Part shown: one piece after another, positions 1 to 10,314 of the stretch
Layout: every line of letters begins with the position of its first letter
Numbering within the stretch: position 1 is the stretch's first letter
Origin: Paracoccaceae bacterium
Lineage (GTDB): Bacteria; Pseudomonadota; Alphaproteobacteria; Rhodobacterales; Rhodobacteraceae
Assembly: GCA_009922885.1 (NCBI GenBank)
Contig: RFUP01000002.1
Coordinates: 1 to 32,045, forward strand
DNA: 32,045 bases
Direction: 5' to 3'
Program-made: the position numbers and the translations under genes
The notes under the pieces: model-generated
What the model saw: only the letters and a program-made list of their open reading frames with translations
The model's database searches: none
What the model was told of the DNA's origin: nothing

Positions 1-2
1 CA

Positions 3-1529
3 GCGCTGCGCAATGGGTTGGAGCAGGCGCTGGTGTTGTCCGGGATGTTGCCCGATGGCTTGCCCGCGCTCTTCAAGAGTGCGCGGCAGGCCTTGAGCGG
101 ACATGAGCATCTGATCGGGCTATTGGGGGATTCCTTGGTGGCCGAACCGCCGCTTCTGGCGCGCGACGGTGGATTTGTGGCCACGGGATATGATGCCGAA
201 CTCGACGAGATGCGCCAGTTGCGGGATGAAGGGCGCGGTGTGATTGCGCGGATGCAGACGGAATATGCCGATCTGACTGGAATTCCCTCGCTGAAGATCA
301 AACATAACAACGTTTTGGGCTATTTTGTGGAGATCACCTCCACACATGCCGACAAACTGTTGAGCCCTCCGCTAAACGAACAGTTCAAACATCGCCAGAC
401 CACCGCGAACCAACTCCGGTTTACCACACCTGAGTTGAGCGAGATGGAAACGCGAATTTTGAACGCGGGCGGACGGGCTATCGAGATCGAGAAGCGGATC
501 TTTGAGGAGTTGAGGCAGAACATTCTCGCAAATGCGGGGCAGGTCGGTGAAACCGCGCGGGCGCTGGCCGAGTTTGACGTGGCGGGCGGCCTGGCCGACC
601 TGAGCCGTGGTGAGGGCTGGGTGCGACCTAAAGTGGATGGTTCGCGGGTGCTTGAAATCATCGGCGGGCGGCATCCTGTGGTGGAACAGTCTCTGAATCG
701 GAAGGGTGAAGCCTTTGTGGCGAACGACGCCGATTTGGGGGCGGGAACAGACATCTGGCTGCTAACTGGCCCGAACATGGCGGGTAAGTCGACGTTTCTG
801 AGGCAGAATGCACTGATTGCGGTTCTGGCGCAGATGGGGAGTTTTGTTCCGGCAACCGAGGCCCATATCGGGGTTGTGAGCCAGTTGTTTAGCCGCGTGG
901 GGGCCAGCGATGACTTGGCCCGTGGGCGCTCTACCTTCATGGTCGAGATGGTGGAAACGGCGGCGATCCTTAATCAGGCGGACGAGCGAGCGCTGGTGAT
1001 CCTTGACGAAATCGGGCGGGGAACAGCGACTTATGACGGCCTGTCGATTGCATGGGCGACGCTGGAGCATCTGCATGAAGTGAACCGTTGCCGCGCACTG
1101 TTTGCCACGCATTACCACGAGATGACGGCGTTGGCAGGCAAACTGGGGCGGGTGGACAATGCCACGGTGAGCGTTCGCGAGCATGCGGGTGATGTGATCT
1201 TCCTGCACGAGGTGAAGAAGGGCGCTGCTGATCGGAGCTATGGGGTTCAGGTGGCGCGGTTGGCTGGACTGCCGGATTCTGTCGTTGCGCGAGCCAAGGT
1301 TGTTCTGGAAGCCTTGGAGAAGGGTGAACGGGAAGGCGGCAAGCGGCAGGTGGTGATTGATGATCTGCCGCTCTTTGCGGCGATGGCGCCGCCGGCTTTC
1401 AAAGTGCCTGCTCAGAAGCCTTCCGCCGCGCTGGATCGTTTGCGTGATATCCACCCGGACGATTTGAGCCCAAGGGAGGCTTTGGCGGCGCTGTATGAAC
1501 TGCGGGAAATCCTGAAAGCAGAAGAATAA
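3..1529 (+). CDS. mutS: DNA mismatch repair protein MutS, C-terminal portion (5' end lies outside window)
   Basis: Open frame runs from the window edge to TAA at 1527-1529; motifs [14 protein letters not shown] (Walker A), [16 protein letters not shown] (Walker B), [10 protein letters not shown]. Confidence 0.97.
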   Translation, partial: ALRNGLEQALVLSGMLPDGLPALFKSARQALSGHEHLIGLLGDSLVAEPPLLARDGGFVATGYDAELDEMRQLRDEGRGVIARMQTEYADLTGIPSLKIKHNNVLGYFVEITSTHADKLLSPPLNEQFKHRQTTANQLRFTTPELSEMETRILNAGGRAIEIEKRIFEELRQNILANAGQVGETARALAEFDVAGGLADLSRGEGWVRPKVDGSRVLEIIGGRHPVVEQSLNRKGEAFVANDADLGAGTDIWLLTGPNMAGKSTFLRQNALIAVLAQMGSFVPATEAHIGVVSQLFSRVGASDDLARGRSTFMVEMVETAAILNQADERALVILDEIGRGTATYDGLSIAWATLEHLHEVNRCRALFATHYHEMTALAGKLGRVDNATVSVREHAGDVIFLHEVKKGAADRSYGVQVARLAGLPDSVVARAKVVLEALEKGEREGGKRQVVIDDLPLFAAMAPPAFKVPAQKPSAALDRLRDIHPDDLSPREALAALYELREILKAEE

Positions 1530-1551
1530 AGGCGCCCGAAGGCGCCTTTTT
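1528..1551. terminator. Bidirectional intrinsic terminator between convergent mutS and grpE
   Basis: AAAGGCGCC-CGAA-GGCGCCTTTTT: perfect GC-rich stem with tetraloop and T-run on + (A-run gives T-run on -). Confidence 0.85.
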
Positions 1552-2123
1552 CAGTTCTTTGGCATCGACGACACGCCAACTTGCGCGGGTCGCAAAAGGC
1601 GGTCGTGCAGCATGAAGCCTTCAGCCGCGACCTGAATAATGTCACCCGCTTTGGTACCGGGCACCGGGGCTTCGAACATGGCCTGATGGTGCTGCGGATC
1701 AAAGGCATCACCCACTTGCGGGGCAATGATCGTGATGCCGTGCTTGGCGAAAATGTTGAGCAGTTCGCGCATGGTTAGCTCAATGCCTTCAAGAAGAGGG
1801 CCGAACGTGGCGCGCTGTTCATCGGTGGCGGCGTCAAGCGCACGCTTCATGTTGTCATAGACCGGAAGCATATCGCGGGCGAGTTTGGAGCCGCCATATT
1901 GTTCGGCCTCACGGCGATCACGGTCTGCGCGCTTGCGGCTGTTTTCCGCATCGGCCAGCGCACGCATCCACTTGTCTTTATAGTCGTCACGTTCTGCGCG
2001 AAGGGAGTCTACCTGCACATCCGCGTCGGAAATCTCTTCTGCGAAATCGGCATTCTCTTCGAGTTCCGCATCCAGAAGATCATCAAGAAATTCGGGCTCT
2101 TTTCCGGGCTTGGCCATGCTCAT
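1551..2123 (-). CDS. grpE: Nucleotide exchange factor GrpE
   Basis: 190 aa ORF; C-terminal GDAFDPQHHQAMFEAPVPGTKAGDIIQVAAEGFMLHDRLLRPAQVGVS typical of GrpE; adjacent to hrcA. Confidence 0.95.
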   Translation of the reverse strand: MSMAKPGKEPEFLDDLLDAELEENADFAEEISDADVQVDSLRAERDDYKDKWMRALADAENSRKRADRDRREAEQYGGSKLARDMLPVYDNMKRALDAATDEQRATFGPLLEGIELTMRELLNIFAKHGITIIAPQVGDAFDPQHHQAMFEAPVPGTKAGDIIQVAAEGFMLHDRLLRPAQVGVSSMPKN

Positions 2124-3193
2124 TACCTCTCAGTACGGTCACCGATCATACGACCTACCAGTTGCGCGGTGTAATCCACGATCGGAACAATCCTGCCATA
2201 GTTCAGACGGGTTGGCCCGATGACGCCGATAGCGCCGATGATCTTTCGGTCAGCGTTCATATATGGAGAAACCACCAGAGAGGAACCCGAAAGTGAGAAA
2301 AGTTTGTTCTCTGAGCCTATGAAAATGCGCACCCCGTCGCCGCTTTCGGTCAGATCGAGGAAATCGGCGATGTCGCGCTTACGTTCAAGGTCATCGAAAA
2401 GGCTGCGGATGCGCTCCAGATCCTCTTCTTTGGTATCTGCGTTGAGCAGATTGGCGCGGCCGCGCACAATAAGGCGCTCATTGCGCCCGCCCTCATCCTC
2501 CCAGAGCACCAGACCTGATTCGACGAGTTCACGAGCGAGGGTATCGATTTCCTGACGCCGCTTCGCGATCTCGCGACGGATCACGGTTTTCATTTCAGAA
2601 AGCGTGCGGCCCTCAACAATGGAGTTGAGGAAGTTTGCGGCTTCGCGCATCGATGAGGGTGTTTGCCCGGCGGGCGGGGTAAACAAGCGGTTTTCCACCT
2701 GACCGTCCCCGAAAACGATCACCACAAGAGCACGCTCCGGCGAGAGGCTGACGAACTCAAGGTGCTTGATCGCGGCTTCATGTTTGGGCGTGAGCACGAG
2801 AGAGGCGCCGCGCGTGACACCCGAAAGCGCCGCGCCGACGCGATCCAGAAGGCTGCCCACATCGGGGGAATTGCTGCCAAGCGTTTCGTCAATCATCGCG
2901 CGGTCTTCGGCGTCGGGTGGGGCGACTTCGAGAAGCGAATCCACGAAAAGCCGAAGGCCAAGCTGCGTGGGGATGCGACCTGCAGAGATATGCGGCGATC
3001 CAAGGAGGCCGAGATACTCAAGGTCGTTCATCACGTTGCGGATCGTGGCTGCACTGACTTTTTCGGACATGGCGCGGGTGAGGGTGCGGCTCCCTACGGG
3101 ATCGCCGGACGACAGATACGACTCGACAACCCGGCGGAAGACCTCGCGGGAGCGGTCGTTCATCTCGCTCAGAATGTTTGTGCCGTCATTCAT
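2123..3193 (-). CDS. hrcA: Heat-inducible transcription repressor HrcA
   Basis: [30 protein letters not shown]...[20 protein letters not shown]-term [29 protein letters not shown]. The ORF could begin at 3205, 3193 or 3163; 3193 preferred (see finding). Confidence 0.95.
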   Translation of the reverse strand: MNDGTNILSEMNDRSREVFRRVVESYLSSGDPVGSRTLTRAMSEKVSAATIRNVMNDLEYLGLLGSPHISAGRIPTQLGLRLFVDSLLEVAPPDAEDRAMIDETLGSNSPDVGSLLDRVGAALSGVTRGASLVLTPKHEAAIKHLEFVSLSPERALVVIVFGDGQVENRLFTPPAGQTPSSMREAANFLNSIVEGRTLSEMKTVIRREIAKRRQEIDTLARELVESGLVLWEDEGGRNERLIVRGRANLLNADTKEEDLERIRSLFDDLERKRDIADFLDLTESGDGVRIFIGSENKLFSLSGSSLVVSPYMNADRKIIGAIGVIGPTRLNYGRIVPIVDYTAQLVGRMIGDRTER

Positions 3194-3214
3194 GCCAGAA
3201 CCCATGACACCGCA

Positions 3215-3242
3215 GTTAAAGAGTAAGGCGCGGAATGGTCAA
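3215..3242 (-). promoter_or_regulatory. Possible sigma70-type promoter for hrcA-grpE
   Basis: On the minus strand TTGACC (3242-3237), 16 nt spacer, TTTAAC (3220-3215), just upstream of hrcA. Confidence 0.4.
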
Positions 3243-3256
3243 TCGCACTTGCGCCT

Positions 3257-3272
3257 CAGGGGCGGGCCCCTG
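3257..3272. repeat. Perfect inverted repeat in the hrcA/rph divergent intergenic region
   Basis: CAGGGGC-GG-GCCCCTG, 7-bp arms with 2-nt spacer. Confidence 0.7.
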
Positions 3273-3302
3273 TATCCCCAAGACAAACGAAAGGATCCTT
3301 TT

Positions 3303-4019
3303 ATGCGCCCGTCTGGAAGAAAATTAAGCGAAATGCGGCCGATTTCAATCGAGACCGGAGTAGTGAAACATGCTGAAGGGTCTTGCCTGATCAAAGTGGG
3401 CGACACGCATGTGCTGTGCACCGCAACGCTGGAAGAGCGGGTGCCGCCTTTCGTGAAGGGGTCTGGCCTTGGTTGGGTGACGGCGGAATACGGGATGCTG
3501 CCGCGTTCGACTTCGAGCCGGATGCGCCGCGAGGCGGCCTCTGGAAAGCAGGGTGGCCGGACCGTTGAAATCCAGCGCCTGATCGGGCGTTCGCTGCGGG
3601 CGGGTGTGGATCGCGTTGCTTTGGGTGAGCGGCAGATCACGGTTGACTGCGACGTGCTTCAGGCGGATGGCGGCACGCGCTGCGCATCGATCACTGGTGG
3701 CTGGGTGGCCCTGCGGATTGCGGTGGATAAGTTGCTCAAGGCGGGCGTGATCTCGACCAATCCTTTGGAATTCCCTGTGGCTGCCGTTTCTTGCGGGATC
3801 TATGCGGGCCAACCGGTGTTGGACCTTGATTATCCCGAGGACAGCGAAGCAGGCGTTGACGGTAACTTCGTGATGCTGGGCGATGGACGTTTGGTGGAAG
3901 TCCAGATGTCGGCGGAAGGCGCGACCTTCACGCGCGCTCAGATGGATGAATTGCTGGGATTGGCCGAGAAGGGCGTCTCCGAACTGGTCGCAGCACAGCG
4001 GGCGGCGGTAGATGCGTAA
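3303..4019 (+). CDS. rph: Ribonuclease PH
   Basis: [45 protein letters not shown]...; the listed longer ORF 2766..4019 contains a spurious N-terminal extension antisense to hrcA. Confidence 0.96.
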   Translation: MRPSGRKLSEMRPISIETGVVKHAEGSCLIKVGDTHVLCTATLEERVPPFVKGSGLGWVTAEYGMLPRSTSSRMRREAASGKQGGRTVEIQRLIGRSLRAGVDRVALGERQITVDCDVLQADGGTRCASITGGWVALRIAVDKLLKAGVISTNPLEFPVAAVSCGIYAGQPVLDLDYPEDSEAGVDGNFVMLGDGRLVEVQMSAEGATFTRAQMDELLGLAEKGVSELVAAQRAAVDA

Positions 4020-4620
4020 GTTTTCGGGCGATCGGCTCTTGGTGGCCACCCACAACAAGGGGAAGCTTGAGGAGATCGCGGATCTTCTCAAGCCTTTCGG
4101 TGTGACTGTGGTAGGCGCTGCCGAGATGGGGTTGCCCGAGCCGGAGGAAACCGGAACCACGTTTGTGGAGAATGCGCGGATCAAGGCGCATGCGGCGGCG
4201 CAGGCAACCGGTTTGCCCGCGCTTTCGGATGACAGTGGCTTGGCGGTTGATGCCCTTGATGGAGCGCCTGGCGTTTATACGGCAGATTGGGCCGAAACAG
4301 AGTCTGGTCGAGACTTTGTGATGGCGATGGAAAAGACCCATGCCGCCGTTTTGGCGACAGGCAAATCGCAGCCTTGGACGGCACGGTTTTGCTGCACACT
4401 GGTGCTTGCGTGGCCGGATGGTCATGACGAGGTTTTTCCGGGGGCGGTTGAGGGGCGGCTAACCTGGCCGATGCGGGGCGATCTTGGGCACGGGTATGAC
4501 CCCATGTTCATACCCGAGGGATTCGAAACGACGTTCGGCGAGATGGACCGTTGGGAAAAGAACCGAATGAGCCACAGGGCGGACGCCTTTCAAAAACTTG
4601 TGACGGGCTGTTTTGGCTGA
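4012..4620 (+). CDS. rdgB: RdgB/HAM1-type non-canonical purine NTP pyrophosphatase
   Basis: [65 protein letters not shown]. Confidence 0.95.
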   Translation: MRKFSGDRLLVATHNKGKLEEIADLLKPFGVTVVGAAEMGLPEPEETGTTFVENARIKAHAAAQATGLPALSDDSGLAVDALDGAPGVYTADWAETESGRDFVMAMEKTHAAVLATGKSQPWTARFCCTLVLAWPDGHDEVFPGAVEGRLTWPMRGDLGHGYDPMFIPEGFETTFGEMDRWEKNRMSHRADAFQKLVTGCFG

Positions 4621-5767
4621 GGATTGGCAAAACGGGGGCTTTGCCGCTTATGTCCATTGGCCCTTTTGTGCGGCCAAATGCCCGTATTGCGACTTCAACA
4701 GCCATGTTTCGCGGAGCATTGACCAGAAACGCTGGCTTGACGCGTATGTTTCCGAAATCGATCGCTATGCCGAGGAGGTTGGCGGGCGGGCGCTGACCTC
4801 GATCTTCTTTGGGGGCGGGACGCCCTCTTTGATGGACCCCGATGTGGTGAAAGCGGTAATCGACCGACTTCGTCTACATTGGCCCGCTGTGAATAATCTG
4901 GAAGTGACGCTTGAGGCGAACCCGGGATCAGTCGAGTCGGGGCGGTTTAGAGCCTATTCGGAGGCTGGAGTGAACCGGATTTCCATGGGCATTCAATCGC
5001 TGCGTGATGACGATTTGAGGCGTTTGGGCCGGATACATACGGTTGAGGAGGCAAAGAAGGCGTTCGATATCGCCCGCAACCAGTTCGAACGTGTGAGCTT
5101 CGACCTGATCTATGCGCGCCAACAGCAAACGCCGGAGGAGTGGCGGAAGGAGCTGGCCGAAGCCCTCTCAATGACCATCGACCATCTTTCGCTCTACCAA
5201 CTGACAATCGAGGAGGGGACAGCTTTCGGGGATCGCTACAAGGCTGGTAAGTTGCGAGATCTGCCTGCGGAAGACTCCGCCTCCGAGATGTACGAGATTA
5301 CCCAAGAGATTTGCGAGCGCTTCGGCATGCCGGCCTACGAGATTTCCAATCACGCGAAAGCTGGAGCGGAGTCTCAGCACAATATCGTGTATTGGCGCTA
5401 CGGTGACTATCTAGGTATTGGGCCGGGCGCCCATGGTCGGCTTACATTGGGCGGCACGCGCCACGCCACCGAAGGCTTCAGGGAGCCGGGAAGGTGGCTC
5501 GCTGCCGTTGGTGGAGGATCGGGCGAAAGCGTGCGGGATGTGCTTGAGGCCGAAGATGCGGCGAGTGAATTCCTTCTTATGGGTCTACGGCTTCGGGACG
5601 GCATAGATGCTGAGCGCTTCGAGCGTATTTCCGGCCGCCCCTTGAATGCCGAGCGTTTAGGCTATTTGCTTGAGATAGGAATGGTGGAGTGCGCTGGCGC
5701 AACTGTGCGCGCGACAGACTCCGGGCGTATGGTTCTGAATGCCGTTATTGGCGAACTCTTGAGGTGA
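4613..5767 (+). CDS. hemW: HemW-like radical SAM protein (coproporphyrinogen III oxidase-like)
   Basis: [20 protein letters not shown] (CxxxCxxC), [22 protein letters not shown] start overlapping the rdgB stop. Confidence 0.93.
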   Translation: MAEDWQNGGFAAYVHWPFCAAKCPYCDFNSHVSRSIDQKRWLDAYVSEIDRYAEEVGGRALTSIFFGGGTPSLMDPDVVKAVIDRLRLHWPAVNNLEVTLEANPGSVESGRFRAYSEAGVNRISMGIQSLRDDDLRRLGRIHTVEEAKKAFDIARNQFERVSFDLIYARQQQTPEEWRKELAEALSMTIDHLSLYQLTIEEGTAFGDRYKAGKLRDLPAEDSASEMYEITQEICERFGMPAYEISNHAKAGAESQHNIVYWRYGDYLGIGPGAHGRLTLGGTRHATEGFREPGRWLAAVGGGSGESVRDVLEAEDAASEFLLMGLRLRDGIDAERFERISGRPLNAERLGYLLEIGMVECAGATVRATDSGRMVLNAVIGELLR

Positions 5768-5770
5768 TTG

Positions 5771-6124
5771 ATGCGGTTTGTCTGGGCTCTTGCGGGGTTG
5801 GTGAGCCTGGCTTTGGCCCTGATCGGTATCGTACTGCCGCTTTTGCCGACAGTTCCCTTCCTACTGCTGGCCGCCTTTTGCTTCGCGCGATCGTCTGAAC
5901 GGCTGCACTCTTGGCTCATCAATCACAAAACACTCGGCCCGCCGATCCTTGAGTGGCAAGAACGCGGTTCAATTAACCGACGCGGAAAGCGTTTGGCAAC
6001 GCTTTCCATCGCGGTTGTGTTCTGCATTTCGCTGGCGCTTGGCCTGCGCCCGATGATTTTGGGCATTCAAGCGCTTTGCCTTGCTGGCGTGCTGACGTTT
6101 ATCTGGACGCGACCTAGCGCGTAG
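5771..6124 (+). CDS. DUF454/YbaN-family small inner membrane protein
   Basis: 117 aa with hydrophobic segments; GIVLPLLPTVPFLLLAAFCFARSSERLHSWLINHKTLGPPI is the characteristic YbaN/DUF454 pattern. ATG at 5771; TTG at 5768 is an alternative start. Confidence 0.85.
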   Translation: MRFVWALAGLVSLALALIGIVLPLLPTVPFLLLAAFCFARSSERLHSWLINHKTLGPPILEWQERGSINRRGKRLATLSIAVVFCISLALGLRPMILGIQALCLAGVLTFIWTRPSA

Positions 6125-7022
6125 ACGAGAGAATACGGCACAACTCGTCGAGCTGATCGAGCGTCTCGTAGCGAATCACGATTTGACCCGCCTCTTGGCC
6201 GTTGTTGTGCAGAATCTCGACCGACATTTTCAGATTCGCCGCCAGATCTGCCTCCAATGCCCGTGTATCAGCATCTTTTTCAGCCTTCGGGCGGCTTTGC
6301 TTGGCACCACCCTCGGTGAAAATGTTCGATACAGGCTTTTTCGCGAGCTTCTCTGCTTCGCGAACGGAAAGCCCATCCTTGATAATCTTGCGAGCCGCCG
6401 TGATCGGGTCATCCATTGTGATCAAAGCGCGGGCGTGGCCGGCTGACAGCCTGCCTTCACGCACGTGCTCGACCACTTCTTCGGGCAAGGACAGAAGGCG
6501 CAGGAGGTTGGCGATATGGCTCCGGCTTTTGCCTAGGGCTTCGGCAAGACGCTCTTGGGTGTGGCCAAAGCGATCCATCAGCTGACGATACCCTGCGGCT
6601 TCTTCTATCGCATTCAGATCGGCGCGCTGAATGTTCTCAATGATAGCGATTTCAAGGACTTCCGTGTCGTCCAGCTCCCGAACGAGAACCGGAACGGTGT
6701 GAAGTTGGGCGATCTGCGAAGCGCGCCAGCGGCGTTCGCCGGCGACGATTTCATAATCTCCCGCGCGACCAGGACGAGGGCGGACGATTAGCGGCTGCAG
6801 GACGCCCTTTTCGCGGATCGAGGATGCAAGCTCCTGCAAGGCGTCGTCGTTGAACGTGCGCCGGGGCTGAGTTGGATTAGCGAAAATCTTCTCGACCGGA
6901 ACGAACATGTCAGGCCGACGCGCCGCCGAGGCCTCGATGGCCGGTGCAGCGGGGGCGACATCGGCCATTAATGCCGAAAGACCACGGCCAAGACCTCTGG
7001 ATTTATTCGTTTTATCGCTCAT
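6114..7022 (-). CDS. parB: Chromosome partitioning protein ParB
   Basis: RGLGRGLSALMADV, QPRRTFNDDALQELASSIREKGVLQPLIVRP, YEIVAGERRWRAS, HTH region LAEALGKSRSHIANLLRLLSLP. Confidence 0.97.
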   Translation of the reverse strand: MSDKTNKSRGLGRGLSALMADVAPAAPAIEASAARRPDMFVPVEKIFANPTQPRRTFNDDALQELASSIREKGVLQPLIVRPRPGRAGDYEIVAGERRWRASQIAQLHTVPVLVRELDDTEVLEIAIIENIQRADLNAIEEAAGYRQLMDRFGHTQERLAEALGKSRSHIANLLRLLSLPEEVVEHVREGRLSAGHARALITMDDPITAARKIIKDGLSVREAEKLAKKPVSNIFTEGGAKQSRPKAEKDADTRALEADLAANLKMSVEILHNNGQEAGQIVIRYETLDQLDELCRILSSTR

Positions 7023-7023
7023 T

Positions 7024-7845
7024 TCACACTCCAGCTACTGCAACAAGCTCAGGATAGCGGCGCAGGACTTCCTTTGCCAACTCGACATAGGCTTGAGATC
7101 CTTTGGATTGCGGATCGTATTCCAGCACCGGCATGGCGAAGGAGGGCGCCTCGCTCAATCGGACATTTCGCGGGATGACGGTCTGGAACACGACATCGCC
7201 CAGATTGGCGCGGGCATCGGCCTCAACCTGTTGCGAAAGATTGTTCCGCGCATCATACATCGTGAGAACAACGCCTTCGATGCGAAGCTTCGGGTTGGCG
7301 GCCTGACGCACCTCACGGATCGTCATCATAAGCTGGCTCAGGCCTTCCAGCGCGAAAAACTCTGATTGCAGCGGCACAAGAACAGAATGCGCAGCAACCA
7401 TGGCATTTACGGTCAGCAAATTGAGCGACGGCGGGCAGTCGATAAGGATAAAATCGAAGACGAAATCGTCCATAGCGCGCTGGTGAAGCGCGTCGTGGAG
7501 CATGAAGCTGCGCTTCTCATTTGCGACAAGCTCCATGTCCGCCGAGGAAAGATCTACCGTGGCTGGGATGATGCAAAGGCCTTCCACGCGCGTACGCTGG
7601 ATGGCTTTATGAAGATCGACGTCTTCGAGGATGAGTTCGTAGGTGGTGAGTTCACGGTCATCGGGCTCAATTCCCAATCCCGTGGACGCGTTACCCTGAG
7701 GATCAAGATCAACAAGGAGAACCCGCATGCCCAAAGCAGTGAGGGCCGCGCCAAGGTTGATCGCAGTGGTGGTCTTGCCAACACCGCCCTTTTGGTTCGC
7801 GACGGCAATGATTCGCGTATGGCTTGTGCGCGTAGGGTCAGACAC
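7024..7845 (-). CDS. parA: Chromosome partitioning ATPase ParA (Soj)
   Basis: IIAVANQKGGVGKTTTAINLGAAL deviant Walker A; LLVDLDPQGNASTGLG; FILIDCPPSLNLLTVNAM. Confidence 0.97.
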   Translation of the reverse strand: MSDPTRTSHTRIIAVANQKGGVGKTTTAINLGAALTALGMRVLLVDLDPQGNASTGLGIEPDDRELTTYELILEDVDLHKAIQRTRVEGLCIIPATVDLSSADMELVANEKRSFMLHDALHQRAMDDFVFDFILIDCPPSLNLLTVNAMVAAHSVLVPLQSEFFALEGLSQLMMTIREVRQAANPKLRIEGVVLTMYDARNNLSQQVEADARANLGDVVFQTVIPRNVRLSEAPSFAMPVLEYDPQSKGSQAYVELAKEVLRRYPELVAVAGV

Positions 7846-8437
7846 GGGAAATTCCCTTAATTTTTAGAATTACTGCTTGATCGTCCGTGGCGCTTTTACA
7901 GGCTTCGTGGCTGAAGGACCATTGGCTTTGCATCTCGGCTAGCTCTTCTTGCCAGCGCGCACCCTTGGGGAAAAGACACATGCCGTCGGGCCCCAAATGC
8001 CTTAGTGCCAAGGGGGTGAGCGTTTTCAGGTCTGCCAGCGCGCGGGCTGATACGACGGAGGCGTTTTGTGGTTCCGCTTGCTCGATGCGCTCTGCGATGA
8101 CGGTTGCGGATGATCCCGTTTCTCGCAAGGCGGTTCGCAGAAACGTCGCCTTGCGTTTATCGCTCTCGATCAAAGTGACTTTTTTGACGGGATGAAAATC
8201 CGCAGCGCAAATCGCAATGACTATACCCGGAAACCCGCCGCCCGATCCCAAGTCCACCCAGTGATCCACAGGGGCATCTATCAGCCGAAGCAATTGAAGG
8301 CTGTCTTCGATATGGCGCGATCGCAAATCGGTCAGTGTTGACCTCGCGATCAAATTGATCGCAGGGTTCCACTTTTCGACGAGCTTGGCGAAGACTTCCA
8401 GCCGGTCGAATGTTTCACGTGAAACATCCGCCCACAT
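7838..8437 (-). CDS. rsmG: 16S rRNA (guanine(527)-N(7))-methyltransferase RsmG (GidB)
   Basis: VSRETFDRLEVFAKLVEKWNPAINLIARSTL, HIEDSLQLL, WVDLGSGGGFPGIVIAI. Start ATG at 8437 or GTG at 8440. Confidence 0.96.
   Translation of the reverse strand: MWADVSRETFDRLEVFAKLVEKWNPAINLIARSTLTDLRSRHIEDSLQLLRLIDAPVDHWVDLGSGGGFPGIVIAICAADFHPVKKVTLIESDKRKATFLRTALRETGSSATVIAERIEQAEPQNASVVSARALADLKTLTPLALRHLGPDGMCLFPKGARWQEELAEMQSQWSFSHEACKSATDDQAVILKIKGISRV
8411..8426. promoter_or_regulatory. parS: parS centromere-like site, perfect 16-bp palindrome
   Basis: TGTTTCACGTGAAACA; overlaps rsmG codons for VSRET. Confidence 0.95.
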
Positions 8438-10311
8438 CACGCCGATTTTTCCCGTTGGGCTTGCTTCATCTTGGCCAGAAGAAGCGTCAACGCGGCAGGC
8501 GTCATACCATCCACGCGCGAAGCTTGGGATAGGTTCGCTGGTTGCGCGCGGCCAAGCTTGAGCTTTAGCTCGTTGGAAAGGCCGTCGATCCGTGAATAAT
8601 CGAAATTCGCGGGTATCTCCTGGTTTTCATCCTTCCGCAACAGCTCTACATCCCGCTTTTGACGGTCGATGTAGTTGGAATAGAGGGCGTCTTTTGCAAG
8701 CTGGGACTGGATCTCGGGCTCGATTGAGGACAGTTCGGGATCAAGCTGTTCCAGATGTTTGAACTCGATCTCTGGCAGCGACAAAAGCTGGAAGGGCGTG
8801 CGACGAGGGCCATCCGGGTTGATCGCCATACCGAGGGTATTCACCTCCCGCGGTGTAAACGTTTGGCGCTCAAGCATTTCTCTGCCGGCCGAGAGCTTCT
8901 CCATCTTGCTCTCGAACGCAACTTTTCGGTCTTCACTCACACATCCGATTTGAAGCGCAAGCGGCGTGAGCCGCTGATCCGCGTTGTCTGCACGAAGGGA
9001 AAGTCGGAATTCAGCGCGTGAGGTGAACATCCTGTAGGGTTCAGCCACGCCGCGCGTCGTCAGATCATCAACCATGACCCCGATGTAGCTATCGGTTCGC
9101 GAGAAAATGACAGGTTCTTTCGCCATCGCTTCAGAGGCTGCATTCAAACCCGCCACAAGGCCTTGCGCGGCCGCTTCTTCATAACCGGTCGTTCCGTTGA
9201 TCTGGCCAGCGAGGAAGAGGCCAGGGACCGATTTAACGCCGAGGCGAAGATCAAGTGCGCGCGGATCGACATAGTCATACTCGATCGCATAACCGGGCTG
9301 AAGAATTGTCGCATTCTCCAAACCGACCATGGAGTGCACATAGTCGTGTTGGACATCTTCTGGAAGCGAGGTGGAAATACCGTTCGGATATACGGTGTGA
9401 TCGTCCAGGCCTTCCGGCTCAAGGAACACCTGGTGACTATCTTTATCAGAGAACCGAACGATCTTGTCTTCAATGGACGGGCAGTAACGCGGACCAACGC
9501 CTTCAATGTGACCCCCATACATCGCGGAACGGGACAGGTTTTCGCGAATAATATCGTGGGTTCTAGAGTTGGTGTGCGTGATGCCGCACGAGATTTGCCG
9601 GACAAATGGCGCTTTCGAGAGGAAAGAGAAGAGAACTGGCTCGTCATCCGCTGGCTGGGAGTCGAGCTTGCTCCAGTCGATTGTCCGACCATCAAGGCGC
9701 GGTGGCGTGCCCGTTTTCAGGCGACCGAGCGGAAGGCCGAACGCATCCATACGTTCCGCCAGCTTTACAGATGGTTTATCACCAATGCGCCCACCCGGCC
9801 GTTTCTTGTCACCGATATGGATAACACCTCTCAGAAAAGTGCCCGTCGTGAGCACAACCGCCGCGGCGCTAAGCTCCGAACCATCATCCAAAACGACGCC
9901 GGAAACGTGATCGCCCGTCATCAGGAGGTCGGTGCATTCCCCCTCAACGATCGTGAGATTTTGGCGTTGCTCCGTAATCGCGAGCATCGTTTCCCTGTAG
10001 ATCTTGCGATCGGATTGCGTGCGGGGGCCCTGCACGGCGGGACCTTTGCGGCGGTTCAATAGACGGAACTGGATACCGGAGCGGTCCGCGACATGGGCCA
10101 TGACCCCATCCATCGCGTCGACTTCGCGAACAAGGTGGCCTTTCCCAAGACCACCAATTGCAGGATTGCACGACATCACACCGATACCAGCGCGGGAAAG
10201 TGTGACCAGCGCGGTCGCCGCACCCATACGAGCAGCAGCATGAGCAGCCTCCGCGCCTGCGTGGCCACCACCAACAACAACGACATCGAAGCGATGTTTC
10301 ACGTGAAACAC
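8437..10311 (-). CDS. mnmG: tRNA uridine-5-carboxymethylaminomethyl modification enzyme MnmG (GidA)
   Basis: [91 protein letters not shown] start at 10311. Confidence 0.98.
   Translation of the reverse strand: MFHVKHRFDVVVVGGGHAGAEAAHAAARMGAATALVTLSRAGIGVMSCNPAIGGLGKGHLVREVDAMDGVMAHVADRSGIQFRLLNRRKGPAVQGPRTQSDRKIYRETMLAITEQRQNLTIVEGECTDLLMTGDHVSGVVLDDGSELSAAAVVLTTGTFLRGVIHIGDKKRPGGRIGDKPSVKLAERMDAFGLPLGRLKTGTPPRLDGRTIDWSKLDSQPADDEPVLFSFLSKAPFVRQISCGITHTNSRTHDIIRENLSRSAMYGGHIEGVGPRYCPSIEDKIVRFSDKDSHQVFLEPEGLDDHTVYPNGISTSLPEDVQHDYVHSMVGLENATILQPGYAIEYDYVDPRALDLRLGVKSVPGLFLAGQINGTTGYEEAAAQGLVAGLNAASEAMAKEPVIFSRTDSYIGVMVDDLTTRGVAEPYRMFTSRAEFRLSLRADNADQRLTPLALQIGCVSEDRKVAFESKMEKLSAGREMLERQTFTPREVNTLGMAINPDGPRRTPFQLLSLPEIEFKHLEQLDPELSSIEPEIQSQLAKDALYSNYIDRQKRDVELLRKDENQEIPANFDYSRIDGLSNELKLKLGRAQPANLSQASRVDGMTPAALTLLLAKMKQAQREKSA
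10295..10310. promoter_or_regulatory. parS: parS centromere-like site, perfect 16-bp palindrome
   Basis: TGTTTCACGTGAAACA; forms the first codons of mnmG (MFHVKH). Confidence 0.95.
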
Positions 10312-10314
10312 TCC

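Noticed and set aside
3180-3300. CIRCE operator upstream of hrcA
   Set aside because: Looked for TTAGCACTC/GAGTGCTAA on both strands by eye and saw no match.
2766-3302. N-terminal extension of the rph ORF
   Set aside because: RNase PH begins at MRPSGRK (3303); the upstream part is antisense to hrcA and crosses the promoter gap.
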